The translations under genes and the position numbers were made by a program. From Prevotellaceae bacterium UBA711 (GTDB lineage: Bacteria > Bacteroidota > Bacteroidia > Bacteroidales > Bacteroidaceae), in assembly GCA_002297545.1 (NCBI GenBank), contig DBLZ01000108.1:1-27652 (forward strand): 27,652 bases of DNA. The letters run 5' to 3'. Under the pieces are notes generated by a model that was given only the letters and a program-made list of their open reading frames with translations, did no database searches and was not told the DNA's origin. Of this stretch, positions 8,059-15,077 are shown in pieces (the stretch's first letter is position 1; each line of letters opens with the position of its first letter).

Positions 8059-9291
8059 ATGAAGGATATTGTCAAGCGTTTTCTGGCCTACGTGGCCTAC
8101 GATACACAGTCCAGTGAAGAGAACGAGGGCCGGTGCCCCAGTACGGACAAGCAGTTGCGCCTGGCCGAATATCTGGTGGGAGAACTGCGTGAGATAGGCA
8201 TGCAGGACGTGGAGATGGATGTCCATGGGTATGTGTATGCCACGCTGCCAGCCAGCGAGGGGATGGACGGAGTACCTACGGTGGGGTTCATAGCCCACAT
8301 GGATACCAGTCCCGACTGTAGTGGCGCCGATGTAAAGCCTCGGATAATCGAGAATTATGACGGCGGGGACATAGTCCTGGATTCCGCGGAGGGTATAGTC
8401 ACACGTGTGAGTCAGTTCCCCGAACTGTTGGAACATTGCGGCGAGGACATCATAGTCACGGACGGCCACACGCTGTTGGGGGCCGATGACAAGGCCGGCA
8501 TAGCCGAGATAGTCACCGCCATGGAGTACTTGATGGCACATCCCGAGGTGCGCCACGGACGTGTGCGGGTCTGCTTCAATCCCGACGAGGAGATAGGTTG
8601 CGGTGCCCATCTGTTCGACGTGGAGAAATTCGGTTGCCAGTGGGCCTACACCATGGACGGTAGCGAAGTGGGGGAACTGGAGTACGAGAACTTCAATGCC
8701 GCCTCGGCGCGTATAGTTGTGAACGGGGTGAGCGTCCATCCTGGCTATGCCAAGGACAAGATGGTGAATGCCGCCCTTCTGGCTACCGAGTTCGCGCAGC
8801 AGATGCCTGAGAACGAAGTGCCCGAGCGTACCAGCGGATACGAGGGCTTCTTCCACCTCTATCAGATGCAGGGCGGGGTGGAGCAGGCCACGCTCACCTA
8901 CATCATCCGCGACCACGACGCGCAGATGTTCCGCATGCGCAAGCACATCATCCTGGACCTCTGCGAACGGATGAACGAGAAGTACGGCCAGGGCACCTTC
9001 GTCCCCGAACTGAAGGATACCTATTATAATATGTACACCCAGCTGATGGACAAGCCGCACATCACGGACATTGCCCGTCGGGCCATAGAGACGACGTGCG
9101 GAGTGTGTCGCGTGGTGCCCATACGTGGCGGCACGGACGGTGCGCAACTGTCGTTCAAGGGGCTGCCCTGTCCCAATATCTTTGCCGGGGGGCTCAACTT
9201 CCACGGCCGCCACGAGTTTCTGCCCATTCCCAGCATGGAGAAGGCCATGATGACGGTGGTCTGCATCTGCCGTATGGTAGCGGAGGGCTGA
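8059..9291 (+). CDS. pepT: Peptidase T (aminotripeptidase, M20B)
   Basis: A cytoplasmic zinc aminopeptidase that releases the N-terminal residue of tripeptides. At 410 aa it matches the family length. Metal ligands and catalytic residues sit in IAHMDTSPDCSG (H80, D82), LLGADDKAGIAE (D143-D144) and NPDEEIGCGAH (E177-E178). The dimerisation lid follows, and the C-terminal motif FHGRHEFLPI carries the last zinc-binding His. The start fits the promoter at 7997-8028. A radical SAM gene begins 1 bp after its stop, so the two form an operon. PepT could process peptides brought in by the POT transporter encoded nearby. Confidence 0.97.
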   Translation: MKDIVKRFLAYVAYDTQSSEENEGRCPSTDKQLRLAEYLVGELREIGMQDVEMDVHGYVYATLPASEGMDGVPTVGFIAHMDTSPDCSGADVKPRIIENYDGGDIVLDSAEGIVTRVSQFPELLEHCGEDIIVTDGHTLLGADDKAGIAEIVTAMEYLMAHPEVRHGRVRVCFNPDEEIGCGAHLFDVEKFGCQWAYTMDGSEVGELEYENFNAASARIVVNGVSVHPGYAKDKMVNAALLATEFAQQMPENEVPERTSGYEGFFHLYQMQGGVEQATLTYIIRDHDAQMFRMRKHIILDLCERMNEKYGQGTFVPELKDTYYNMYTQLMDKPHITDIARRAIETTCGVCRVVPIRGGTDGAQLSFKGLPCPNIFAGGLNFHGRHEFLPIPSMEKAMMTVVCICRMVAEG

Positions 9292-9292
9292 G

Positions 9293-10135
9293 ATGATAGC
9301 ACGCTGTTACCTGGAGATAACCAACGTATGCAACCTGGACTGCCTCTTCTGTCCCAAGACCGGGCGGGAGAGACGCAGCCTGACGCCGGAGGACTTTGAC
9401 CTGCTGACCTCGCGCCTGCAGGGCAGGGTCAGGTTCCTCTACTTCCACTTGATGGGCGAACCCATGCTGCATCGCCACCTGCCCCGCTTCATCGCCATGG
9501 CACGTGAGCGAGGTTTCATACCCGTGCTCACCACCAACGGTACGTTGCTCTCCCGTGCCGGCGTGTCTCTTCTGGAAGCCCGTCCGCACAAGGTGCAGAT
9601 CTCCCTGCATTCGCATGAGGGCAACGGTTTTACGGATGCCGCAGCCTACATTGCCCAGGTCATGGACTTCTCGCTGCGGGCTGCCCGTCAAGGCATCATA
9701 GTGGTGCTGAGGCTGTGGAACGGTGGCGGCTATGACAGCGAGAACGGACATCTGCACGAGCTTATGGCCGAGTACGTCCCCCGCCCGTGGACGGAACGCT
9801 ACGACGGGTGGAAGCTGGCCGACAACCTCTATCTGGAATATGATGGCATGTTCGAGTGGCCCGACACCCACCGCGACGACTATGCCGAGGACGAGGTGTT
9901 CTGCTATGCCCTGCGCAATCAGATAGGCGTCCTGGTGGACGGCAGCGTGGTGCCCTGCTGTCTGGACCACGACGGCGACATCACCCTGGGCAACCTATTC
10001 ACTCAGTCCCTGGACGAGATACTGCGTTCCCCTCGTGCCTGCGCCATCTACGATGGCTTCACCCATCATCGCGCCGTGGAGCCTTTGTGCCGCAAGTGCG
10101 GCTATGCAGCTGTGTCCAAACGGTTTCGTAAGTGA
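9293..10135 (+). CDS. Short radical SAM protein with SPASM-like C-terminus
   Basis: A 280-residue radical SAM enzyme. CNLDCLFC (C13, C17, C20) would bind the SAM-cleaving 4Fe-4S cluster almost at the N-terminus. HLMGEPMLH and TTNGTLL are the usual barrel elements. A C-terminal SPASM-type cysteine set follows: C204, C222-C223, C266 and C269, ending LCRKCGY. SPASM proteins typically modify peptides or enzymes, using the extra cluster(s) for electron transfer. It follows pepT by 1 bp, so translation is probably coupled. I see no candidate precursor peptide next to it. Similar proteins are often annotated only as radical SAM/SPASM; the substrate is unknown. Confidence 0.88.
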   Translation: MIARCYLEITNVCNLDCLFCPKTGRERRSLTPEDFDLLTSRLQGRVRFLYFHLMGEPMLHRHLPRFIAMARERGFIPVLTTNGTLLSRAGVSLLEARPHKVQISLHSHEGNGFTDAAAYIAQVMDFSLRAARQGIIVVLRLWNGGGYDSENGHLHELMAEYVPRPWTERYDGWKLADNLYLEYDGMFEWPDTHRDDYAEDEVFCYALRNQIGVLVDGSVVPCCLDHDGDITLGNLFTQSLDEILRSPRACAIYDGFTHHRAVEPLCRKCGYAAVSKRFRK

Positions 10136-10192
10136 GCTTCCGGAGACGATACGGTGCTCATCCCGTGTCGTGCCGATGGCAGACTGAGCTGT

Positions 10193-10226
10193 CTTGCCTC
10201 CTCATCCTTGTGCTCTTGCCTCCTCA
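10193..10226 (+). repeat. Direct repeat CTTGCCTCCTCAT, two copies 21 bp apart
   Basis: The 13-mer CTTGCCTCCTCAT occurs at 10193-10205 and again at 10214-10226, in the gap after the radical SAM gene. Its period of 21 bp is close to the 22-bp period of the adjacent palindrome array. Confidence 0.8.
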
Positions 10227-10249
10227 TTCTCGCTATGTCCCGGCTTCCT

Positions 10250-10350
10250 CCTCGTGGAGGCTGGCACGCATATTCCGGTTTATTTGTCGGCGACAACCGG
10301 TTTTTTCGGTCGAATAAACCCATTGATGCGGTCGTATGAACCGGTTTGTG
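10250..10350. repeat. Dispersed intergenic element, copy 2 (diverged): four cores at 22-bp period
   Basis: Cores at 10273 (TTCCGGTT), 10295 (AACCGGTT), 10317 (AACCCATT) and 10339 (AACCGGTT) are exactly 22 bp apart. CCTCG at 10250 sits at the same offset from the cores as in copies 1 and 3. The sequence between cores and the downstream flank have diverged. It lies between the convergent radical SAM and SulP genes. Confidence 0.8.
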
Positions 10351-10373
10351 TGTCCACATTGTTGTGGGGTCGT

Positions 10374-10409
10374 GCCTCTGCCTCGGTGGCGATGGCGCCT
10401 CTGCCTCGG
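10374..10409 (+). repeat. Direct repeat GCCTCTGCCTCGG, two copies 23 bp apart
   Basis: GCCTCTGCCTCGG is found at 10374-10386 and 10397-10409, immediately downstream of the second palindrome array in the same intergenic gap. Confidence 0.8.
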
Positions 10410-10447
10410 CGCAGTGGTACCTCCGTTTCCCCGTTATTGCGTATACG

Positions 10448-10530
10448 CAACGCCCGGCAAACCTGAAAGCCTACGTGTGTGCAGGCAGTAAACGCCTGCC
10501 TGTGTGTGCTTTCAGGCTTGCCGGGTGTTG
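10448..10530. terminator. Large imperfect inverted repeat between convergent genes
   Basis: The left arm starts CAACGCCCGGCAA and the right arm ends TTGCCGGGTGTTG. Inner blocks CCTGAAAGC/GCTTTCAGG and GCAGGC/GCCTGC also pair, around the loop AGTAAAC (10487-10493). The 83-bp structure lies between the ends of the radical SAM gene and the SulP gene, where it could stop transcription from both sides. There is no T-run next to it, so a classical intrinsic terminator is not certain. The remaining gap up to 10614 shows nothing else I can name. Confidence 0.6.
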
Positions 10531-10614
10531 GTGGCCGAGCCTATTGTGCATCCCGTGGATGCCGCGTGGCTATGCCTCGGATCCGGGGGTGTTGCGCCGC
10601 ATGTGCTTCTCCCT

Positions 10615-12333
10615 TTATTTCAGCATCTTCTGTGCCTTGTGCAGAGCCTCGTCTATGTTGTCGCAGAAGTGGTCTATGCCGAGGGTTTGGTCAAAGTTGG
10701 CCTTCATCAACTGTGTGCGCACCTTGGGCGTTAGGCCTGAGAGGAGTATCTCTATGCCCTTCTCGTGGTTCATCTCCACCAGGGTGGTGAGGTTGTGTAT
10801 GCCCGTGGAGTCTATGAAGGGCACACGGCGCATACGTATGATCTGTACGCGCGGACGGTTGCCGCTCTGCAACTGTGTCTCCAGTTCCTCGAACTTGTTG
10901 GCTATGCCGAAGAAGTAGGGTCCGTTGATCTCGTACACGGCACAGCCTTCGGGAATGGTCAGTGCCTCCTCGCTCTCCTCGTTGGGGTGTATCTCGTTTT
11001 CTATGACTGAGATCTCCGTGGTTTCCATCACACGCTTGATGAAGAGTATGCAGGCTATGATGAGGCCTATCTCTATGGCTATGGTGAGGTCGAAGATGAC
11101 GGTCAGCAGGAAGGTGGTCAGGAGCACCGTCACGTCGCTCTTGGGGTTACGCAACAGTCCCTTGAATGTGCGCCATCCGCTCATGTTGTAGCTCACCACC
11201 ACCAGCACGGCGGCCAGCGTGGCCATGGGAATGTACTTGGCATAGGGCATCAGCACCAGCAGGATGAGCACCAGTACTATGGCATGTATGATGCCTGCCA
11301 CGGGAGTGCGGCCTCCGTTGTTGATGTTGGTCATCGTACGGGCTATGGCACCCGTGGCCGGTATACCGCCGAAGAGCGGAGACACGATGTTGGCCACACC
11401 CTGTGCCACCAACTCCGTGTTGGAGTCGTGCCGGTCGCCAATGACACCATCGGCCACAGTGGCGCTGAGCAGACTCTCTATGGCGCCCAGCACTGCTATG
11501 GTGAAGGCTACGGGCAGCAGACGCTGTATGGACTCGAATGTGAATGTTGGCACCACCATCTCGGGCAACTGTGCCTGTATGCTGAAGCGGTCGCCTATGG
11601 TGTCCACACCGTCTATGCCCAGGTTCTTCATCACCAGCACCGCCACGGTGCCCAGCAGTATGCCGTAGAGTGAGCCGGGTATCTTGTTGAGCACGGGAAT
11701 GCGCCTTACCGCCATGGGGAAGAAGATTATCACGGCCAGGGAGCCCATGGCCACGATGAAGCTCCATTGGTTGAAGGTGCTGATGTTCTGTGCATAGCAC
11801 ATCCACTTGCCTATGAAGTCGCCTGGCGTCTTCAGCGGGATGGTGATTAGTTCGCCCGTCTCGCTCACGGCCTGTTGTGTCAGTCCCAGCACGTCGGCCA
11901 CCTGTGTGGTGAATATGGTCACGGCTATGCCGGCGGTGAAGCCTATGATGATGGGGTAGGGGATGAACTTGATGACGGCGCCCAGCTTGAACACGCCAAG
12001 GGCTATCAGTATCATGCCCGCCAGCATGGTGGCTATCAGCAATCCCTGCAGACCGTAGGCCGGATCGGTGACGATGCCGTAGATGATCACTATGAAAGCG
12101 CCCGTGGGACCGCCGATCTGCACCTTGCTGCCGCCCAGGGCGGAGATGATGAAGCCGGCCACTATGGCCGTGATGATTCCCTTCTCGGGAGTGACGCCGC
12201 TGGCTATACCGAAGGCTATGGCCAGGGGCAGGGCAACTATGCCTACTATGATGCCGGCCATAAGGTCCTTCATGAAACTCTCCTTGTCGTAGCCGCGGAG
12301 CGAGTGGATGATCTTGGGTGATAATACTTTCAT
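10615..12333 (-). CDS. SulP family inorganic anion transporter with STAS domain
   Basis: A 572-residue inner-membrane permease of the SulP/SLC26 family. These carry sulfate, bicarbonate or other small anions by symport or exchange. Ten or more hydrophobic segments fill residues 20-420, including ALPLAIAFGIASGVTPEKG and the QIGGPTGAF stretch typical of the family. A C-terminal cytoplasmic STAS domain carries FIDSTG (D508-S509-T510-G511). The frame extends to 12483, but that extension crosses the promoter region. The ATG at 12333 gives the usual MKVLSPKIIHSLRGY start. Its mRNA leader (about 80 nt) contains two small hairpins, 12382-12398 and 12368-12380. It diverges from the POT gene. The ion cannot be told from sequence alone. 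Confidence 0.93.
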   Translation of the reverse strand: MKVLSPKIIHSLRGYDKESFMKDLMAGIIVGIVALPLAIAFGIASGVTPEKGIITAIVAGFIISALGGSKVQIGGPTGAFIVIIYGIVTDPAYGLQGLLIATMLAGMILIALGVFKLGAVIKFIPYPIIIGFTAGIAVTIFTTQVADVLGLTQQAVSETGELITIPLKTPGDFIGKWMCYAQNISTFNQWSFIVAMGSLAVIIFFPMAVRRIPVLNKIPGSLYGILLGTVAVLVMKNLGIDGVDTIGDRFSIQAQLPEMVVPTFTFESIQRLLPVAFTIAVLGAIESLLSATVADGVIGDRHDSNTELVAQGVANIVSPLFGGIPATGAIARTMTNINNGGRTPVAGIIHAIVLVLILLVLMPYAKYIPMATLAAVLVVVSYNMSGWRTFKGLLRNPKSDVTVLLTTFLLTVIFDLTIAIEIGLIIACILFIKRVMETTEISVIENEIHPNEESEEALTIPEGCAVYEINGPYFFGIANKFEELETQLQSGNRPRVQIIRMRRVPFIDSTGIHNLTTLVEMNHEKGIEILLSGLTPKVRTQLMKANFDQTLGIDHFCDNIDEALHKAQKMLK

Positions 12334-12420
12334 GTCGTTGTTCTTTGCTTTGCTGATTGTGTAATGCGTGGAATTGCCACATGGAAACGTGCTTTCCACC
12401 TTGCGGGTTGAATTTGTCCG

Positions 12421-12428
12421 CAAAGGTA
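12421..12428 (-). promoter_or_regulatory. Probable -7 element for the SulP gene
   Basis: The minus strand reads TACCTTTG here, a full TAnnTTTG match. The -33 element is poor. The opposing -7 of the POT gene begins 43 bp away, so the two promoters share upstream DNA. Confidence 0.55.
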
Positions 12429-12470
12429 CAAAAAGTTGCCCGTTTGCTTCCACCTTTCGCCGAAAACCCC

Positions 12471-12478
12471 TATCTTTG
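12471..12478 (+). promoter_or_regulatory. Probable -7 element for the POT transporter gene
   Basis: TATCTTTG at 12471-12478 matches the -7 consensus. The nearest TTTG (12443-12446) is 24 bp upstream, slightly longer than normal. The leader to the ATG at 12517 would be about 33 nt. Confidence 0.6.
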
Positions 12479-12516
12479 TGCAAAATTACTTAATATAAAT
12501 CAATTTCTGTTATACT

Positions 12517-14097
12517 ATGTTTGGAATGCTTTCCACGCCCATCATTGTGGGACTGTTCGTGATCTGGTTCTGGTTCCTCCTTATATCGTACAAGGGGCAA
12601 CCAAAGGGACTGTGGACGTTGGCCCTGGCCAACACCGGTGAGCGCTTCGGTTACTATACCATGCTTGCCGTCTTCGTCTTGTTCCTCGGTGACAACTTCG
12701 GCTTTGACGCCAAGTGGGCATCGGAGACATTCTCCTCCTTCCTGTTCTTCGTATATCTGCTGCCGCTGCTCGGAGGCATATTAGCCGACCGTTACGGCTA
12801 CAGCAAGATGGTGGTCATAGGCATTGTCATCATGTTCCTGGGCTATCTCATATTGTCCGTACCTCTCGGAGGTGCCAGCCCCGCCCTGGTGGCCATGTGC
12901 GCAGGTTTGCTGCTGGTGTCGCTGGGCACCGGCCTGTTCAAGGGCAACCTGCAGGTGATGGTGGGGGATTTGTACAATGCTCCCGAGTATCGCGACAAGC
13001 GCGATAGCGGCTTCTCCCTCTTCTACATGGCCATCAACATTGGCGCCCTCTTTGCCCCTACGGCGGCCATCGCCGTCATGAACTGGGCACAGAAGTCCCT
13101 GGAGTATAGCAAGGCCGACTCATATCACTTTGCCTTTGCCGTCGCCTGTGTCAGCGTCATCGTCTCTATATTGGTGTATTATCTGGGTAAGTCTACGTTC
13201 GCCCATGTCATTGGCACTCAGAAGAAGGACGACAAGCAGGCGGTCAAGGCACAGACCGCCTCAGTGCCCGAGGAGAAGGATACCAAGGAACGCATCGTGT
13301 GCCTGTGTCTGGTGTTTGCCGTCGTGATATTCTTCTGGATGGCCTTCCATCAGAACGGTCTCACCTTGACGTGGTTTGCCGACGAGTATACCGCCACCAC
13401 ATCCACCGGTATAGAGAGCATGATGTTCGATGTCCGCAATCTTCTGGCATGTATCTTCATCGTCTATGGCCTGTTTGGTCTGGTGCAGACCAAGGGCACG
13501 GCACGCATCCTGGCTGCTGTAATGACGCTGGTGAGCCTGCTCTTCCTCTATAACATGATACCCCTCCCCGGTGTGGTTACCGAGGTCGATGCCCCCATCT
13601 TCCAGCAGTTCAACGCTTGTTTCGTAGTTATGCTCACGCCCGTCAGCATAGCGTTCTTCAACTGGCTTGCCAAGAAGGGCAAGGAACCCAAGGCTCCCGT
13701 CAAGATAGGTCTGGGTATGGTGGTGGCCGCTGGTGCCTATCTGATGATGACGCTCGCTTGTCTGGATCTCCCTGCGGCTGATCCTGTCAACCATGTGCAT
13801 CAGGCGGATATGGCTCCGATGCTCTTGGTCAACACTTACCTGATTCTGACCTTTGCCGAGTTGCTGCTCAGTCCCATCGGCATATCCTTCGTCACCAAGG
13901 TTGCCCCTGTCAAGTACAAGGGCATGATGATGGGCGGTTGGTTCGTAGCCACGGCCATAGGCAACAAACTTGTAGGTATCCCCGGACGCATGTGGGGCAT
14001 GGACCTTTCCGTGGTATGGGGCACACTGATGTTCATCTGCCTCCTGGCAGCCATCTTCATATTCTCCATCATTAAGAAACTCAACAAGGTAAGTTGA
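12517..14097 (+). CDS. POT/PTR family proton-coupled peptide transporter
   Basis: A 526-residue major-facilitator protein of the POT family, importing di- and tripeptides with protons. It shows about 12-14 hydrophobic segments. The helix-1 motif reads ALANTGERFGYYTM, corresponding to ExxERF but with Asn in place of the first Glu. GTGLFKGNLQVMVGDLY and SLFYMAINIGALFAP match the two POT signatures. A soluble loop near residue 235 (KKDDKQAVKAQTASVPEEKD) separates the two halves. The start agrees with the upstream promoter. Together with PepT it could supply amino acids from peptides. Proton coupling may differ because of the missing Glu. Family call is firm; substrate range is inferred. Confidence 0.92.
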   Translation: MFGMLSTPIIVGLFVIWFWFLLISYKGQPKGLWTLALANTGERFGYYTMLAVFVLFLGDNFGFDAKWASETFSSFLFFVYLLPLLGGILADRYGYSKMVVIGIVIMFLGYLILSVPLGGASPALVAMCAGLLLVSLGTGLFKGNLQVMVGDLYNAPEYRDKRDSGFSLFYMAINIGALFAPTAAIAVMNWAQKSLEYSKADSYHFAFAVACVSVIVSILVYYLGKSTFAHVIGTQKKDDKQAVKAQTASVPEEKDTKERIVCLCLVFAVVIFFWMAFHQNGLTLTWFADEYTATTSTGIESMMFDVRNLLACIFIVYGLFGLVQTKGTARILAAVMTLVSLLFLYNMIPLPGVVTEVDAPIFQQFNACFVVMLTPVSIAFFNWLAKKGKEPKAPVKIGLGMVVAAGAYLMMTLACLDLPAADPVNHVHQADMAPMLLVNTYLILTFAELLLSPIGISFVTKVAPVKYKGMMMGGWFVATAIGNKLVGIPGRMWGMDLSVVWGTLMFICLLAAIFIFSIIKKLNKVS

Positions 14098-14105
14098 TTG
14101 CCGCG

Positions 14106-14140
14106 TCCACACGGGTGCACTCACGTGACGCTCGTGTGGA
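14106..14140. terminator. Possible terminator hairpin after the POT gene
   Basis: TCCACACG (14106-14113) and CGTGTGGA (14133-14140) form an 8-bp stem 9 bp after the POT stop codon. It is not followed by a T-run, so this is tentative. Confidence 0.4.
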
Positions 14141-14171
14141 GTCCTGCTGACAAACAGACCAAATTATGCAG

Positions 14172-14204
14172 ACTGCCATGCTGACTCTTTTACTGCATGG
14201 CAGT
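14172..14204. promoter_or_regulatory. 10-bp perfect inverted repeat upstream of the DUF975 gene
   Basis: ACTGCCATGC (14172-14181) and GCATGGCAGT (14195-14204) are exact complements around a 13-nt loop. It lies 60 bp before the DUF975 start and could be a second terminator or an operator; no T-tract follows. Confidence 0.5.
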
Positions 14205-14263
14205 ACTTTCATACTCCGAGATTCAAATAACACAGAATTAACTCTTAAATAAAACAACAGACT

Positions 14264-14866
14264 ATGATTCAGTCAAATTCTCAAATTCGTTCTGCAGCAT
14301 GCGCCGCCCTCAAGGGACATTGGCTCGAGGCTGCAATGCTCACTTTCGTGTATCTGCTGATTGCGGCATTGGTTTCCATGATTCCATAGGTAGGTAAAGT
14401 GGCGTCCTTGTTGTTGATTCCTATGGGCTGGGGCTTTGCCGTGGCATTTCTGCGCAATGGCCGTGGTGCCGATGATCCGTTCAACATCTCATGCCTCTTT
14501 GACGGCTACAAGGATTTCGTCCGTATCTTCACCACAATTCTGCTTTCAAATGTGTACACATTCCTGTGGACCTTGTTGTTGATTGTGCCAGGCATCATCA
14601 AGTCGCTCTCCTATGCCATGACTCCGTTCATTCTTGCTGACCATCCCGAGTTGAACAACAACAAGGCCATCGAACTCAGCATGGCCATGATGGACGGCCA
14701 CAAGATGGACCTCTTCCTGATGAACCTCATCTTCTTCTGCTGGGGTATATTGTGTATCTTCACTTTGGGTATTGGCTACTTTTGGCTTTGCCCCTACATG
14801 CAGGCTTCGTACGCCAAGTTCTATGAGGAGCTGAAGGCCGATTACGCACAGAAGAACCCCATGTGA
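14264..14866 (+). pseudogene. DUF975 family membrane protein interrupted by an in-frame amber codon
   Basis: The frame from the ATG at 14264 encodes one membrane segment and then meets TAG at 14387-14389. The same frame continues without another stop to 14866 and completes a protein of about 200 residues with the DUF975 pattern: LLLIPMGWGFAVAFLRN, LWTLLLIVPGIIKSLSYAM and GIGYFWLCPYMQASYAKFYE. There is no frameshift; a single-base change would restore the gene. TAG ends several other genes in this window, so code reassignment is unlikely. The downstream part could be re-initiated from GTG 14399 or ATG 14426. DUF975 proteins are small integral membrane proteins of unknown function. The stop could be a true mutation, a strain polymorphism or an assembly error. 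Confidence 0.8.
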
Positions 14867-14940
14867 CCAGACGGAAGCAATCGCGTGTCGAGGTATGCCG
14901 GCATCCTTGCAGGCTCCCGACATCATAATGCGTCTATACG

Positions 14941-14980
14941 GGCAGGAGCACCTTCGAGGTTGCTCCTGTCTTTGCTTTGT
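14941..14980 (+). terminator. Probable intrinsic terminator after the DUF975 gene
   Basis: CAGGAGCA (14943-14950) pairs with TGCTCCTG (14961-14968), with CCT/AGG extending the stem around a TCG loop. The T-rich stretch TCTTTGCTTT follows. Confidence 0.65.
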
Positions 14981-15019
14981 GCTTACCGGTTGCCATGTGA
15001 CAGATTTTGCTACGAATGC

Positions 15020-15050
15020 TTGCGTGCGTCAAATGGAATGTGTACTTTTG
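15020..15050 (+). promoter_or_regulatory. Bacteroidetes-type promoter for the beta-lactamase gene
   Basis: TTG at 15020-15022, a 20-bp spacer and TACTTTTG at 15043-15050. The leader to the ATG at 15078 is about 20 nt. This excludes the longer upstream reading frame. Confidence 0.8.
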
Positions 15051-15077
15051 CCTGCGATAATCCGTAATGTTCTTTGT

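Noticed and set aside
14387..14389. Genome-wide reassignment of TAG to an amino acid
   Set aside because: The acyltransferase, xseA, xseB, mrp and araC-type genes all end at TAG with sensible C-termini, so TAG is used as a stop here.
14895..15077. N-terminal extension of the beta-lactamase
   Set aside because: It runs through a terminator and the promoter at 15020-15050; the ATG at 15078 gives a clean lipoprotein signal.
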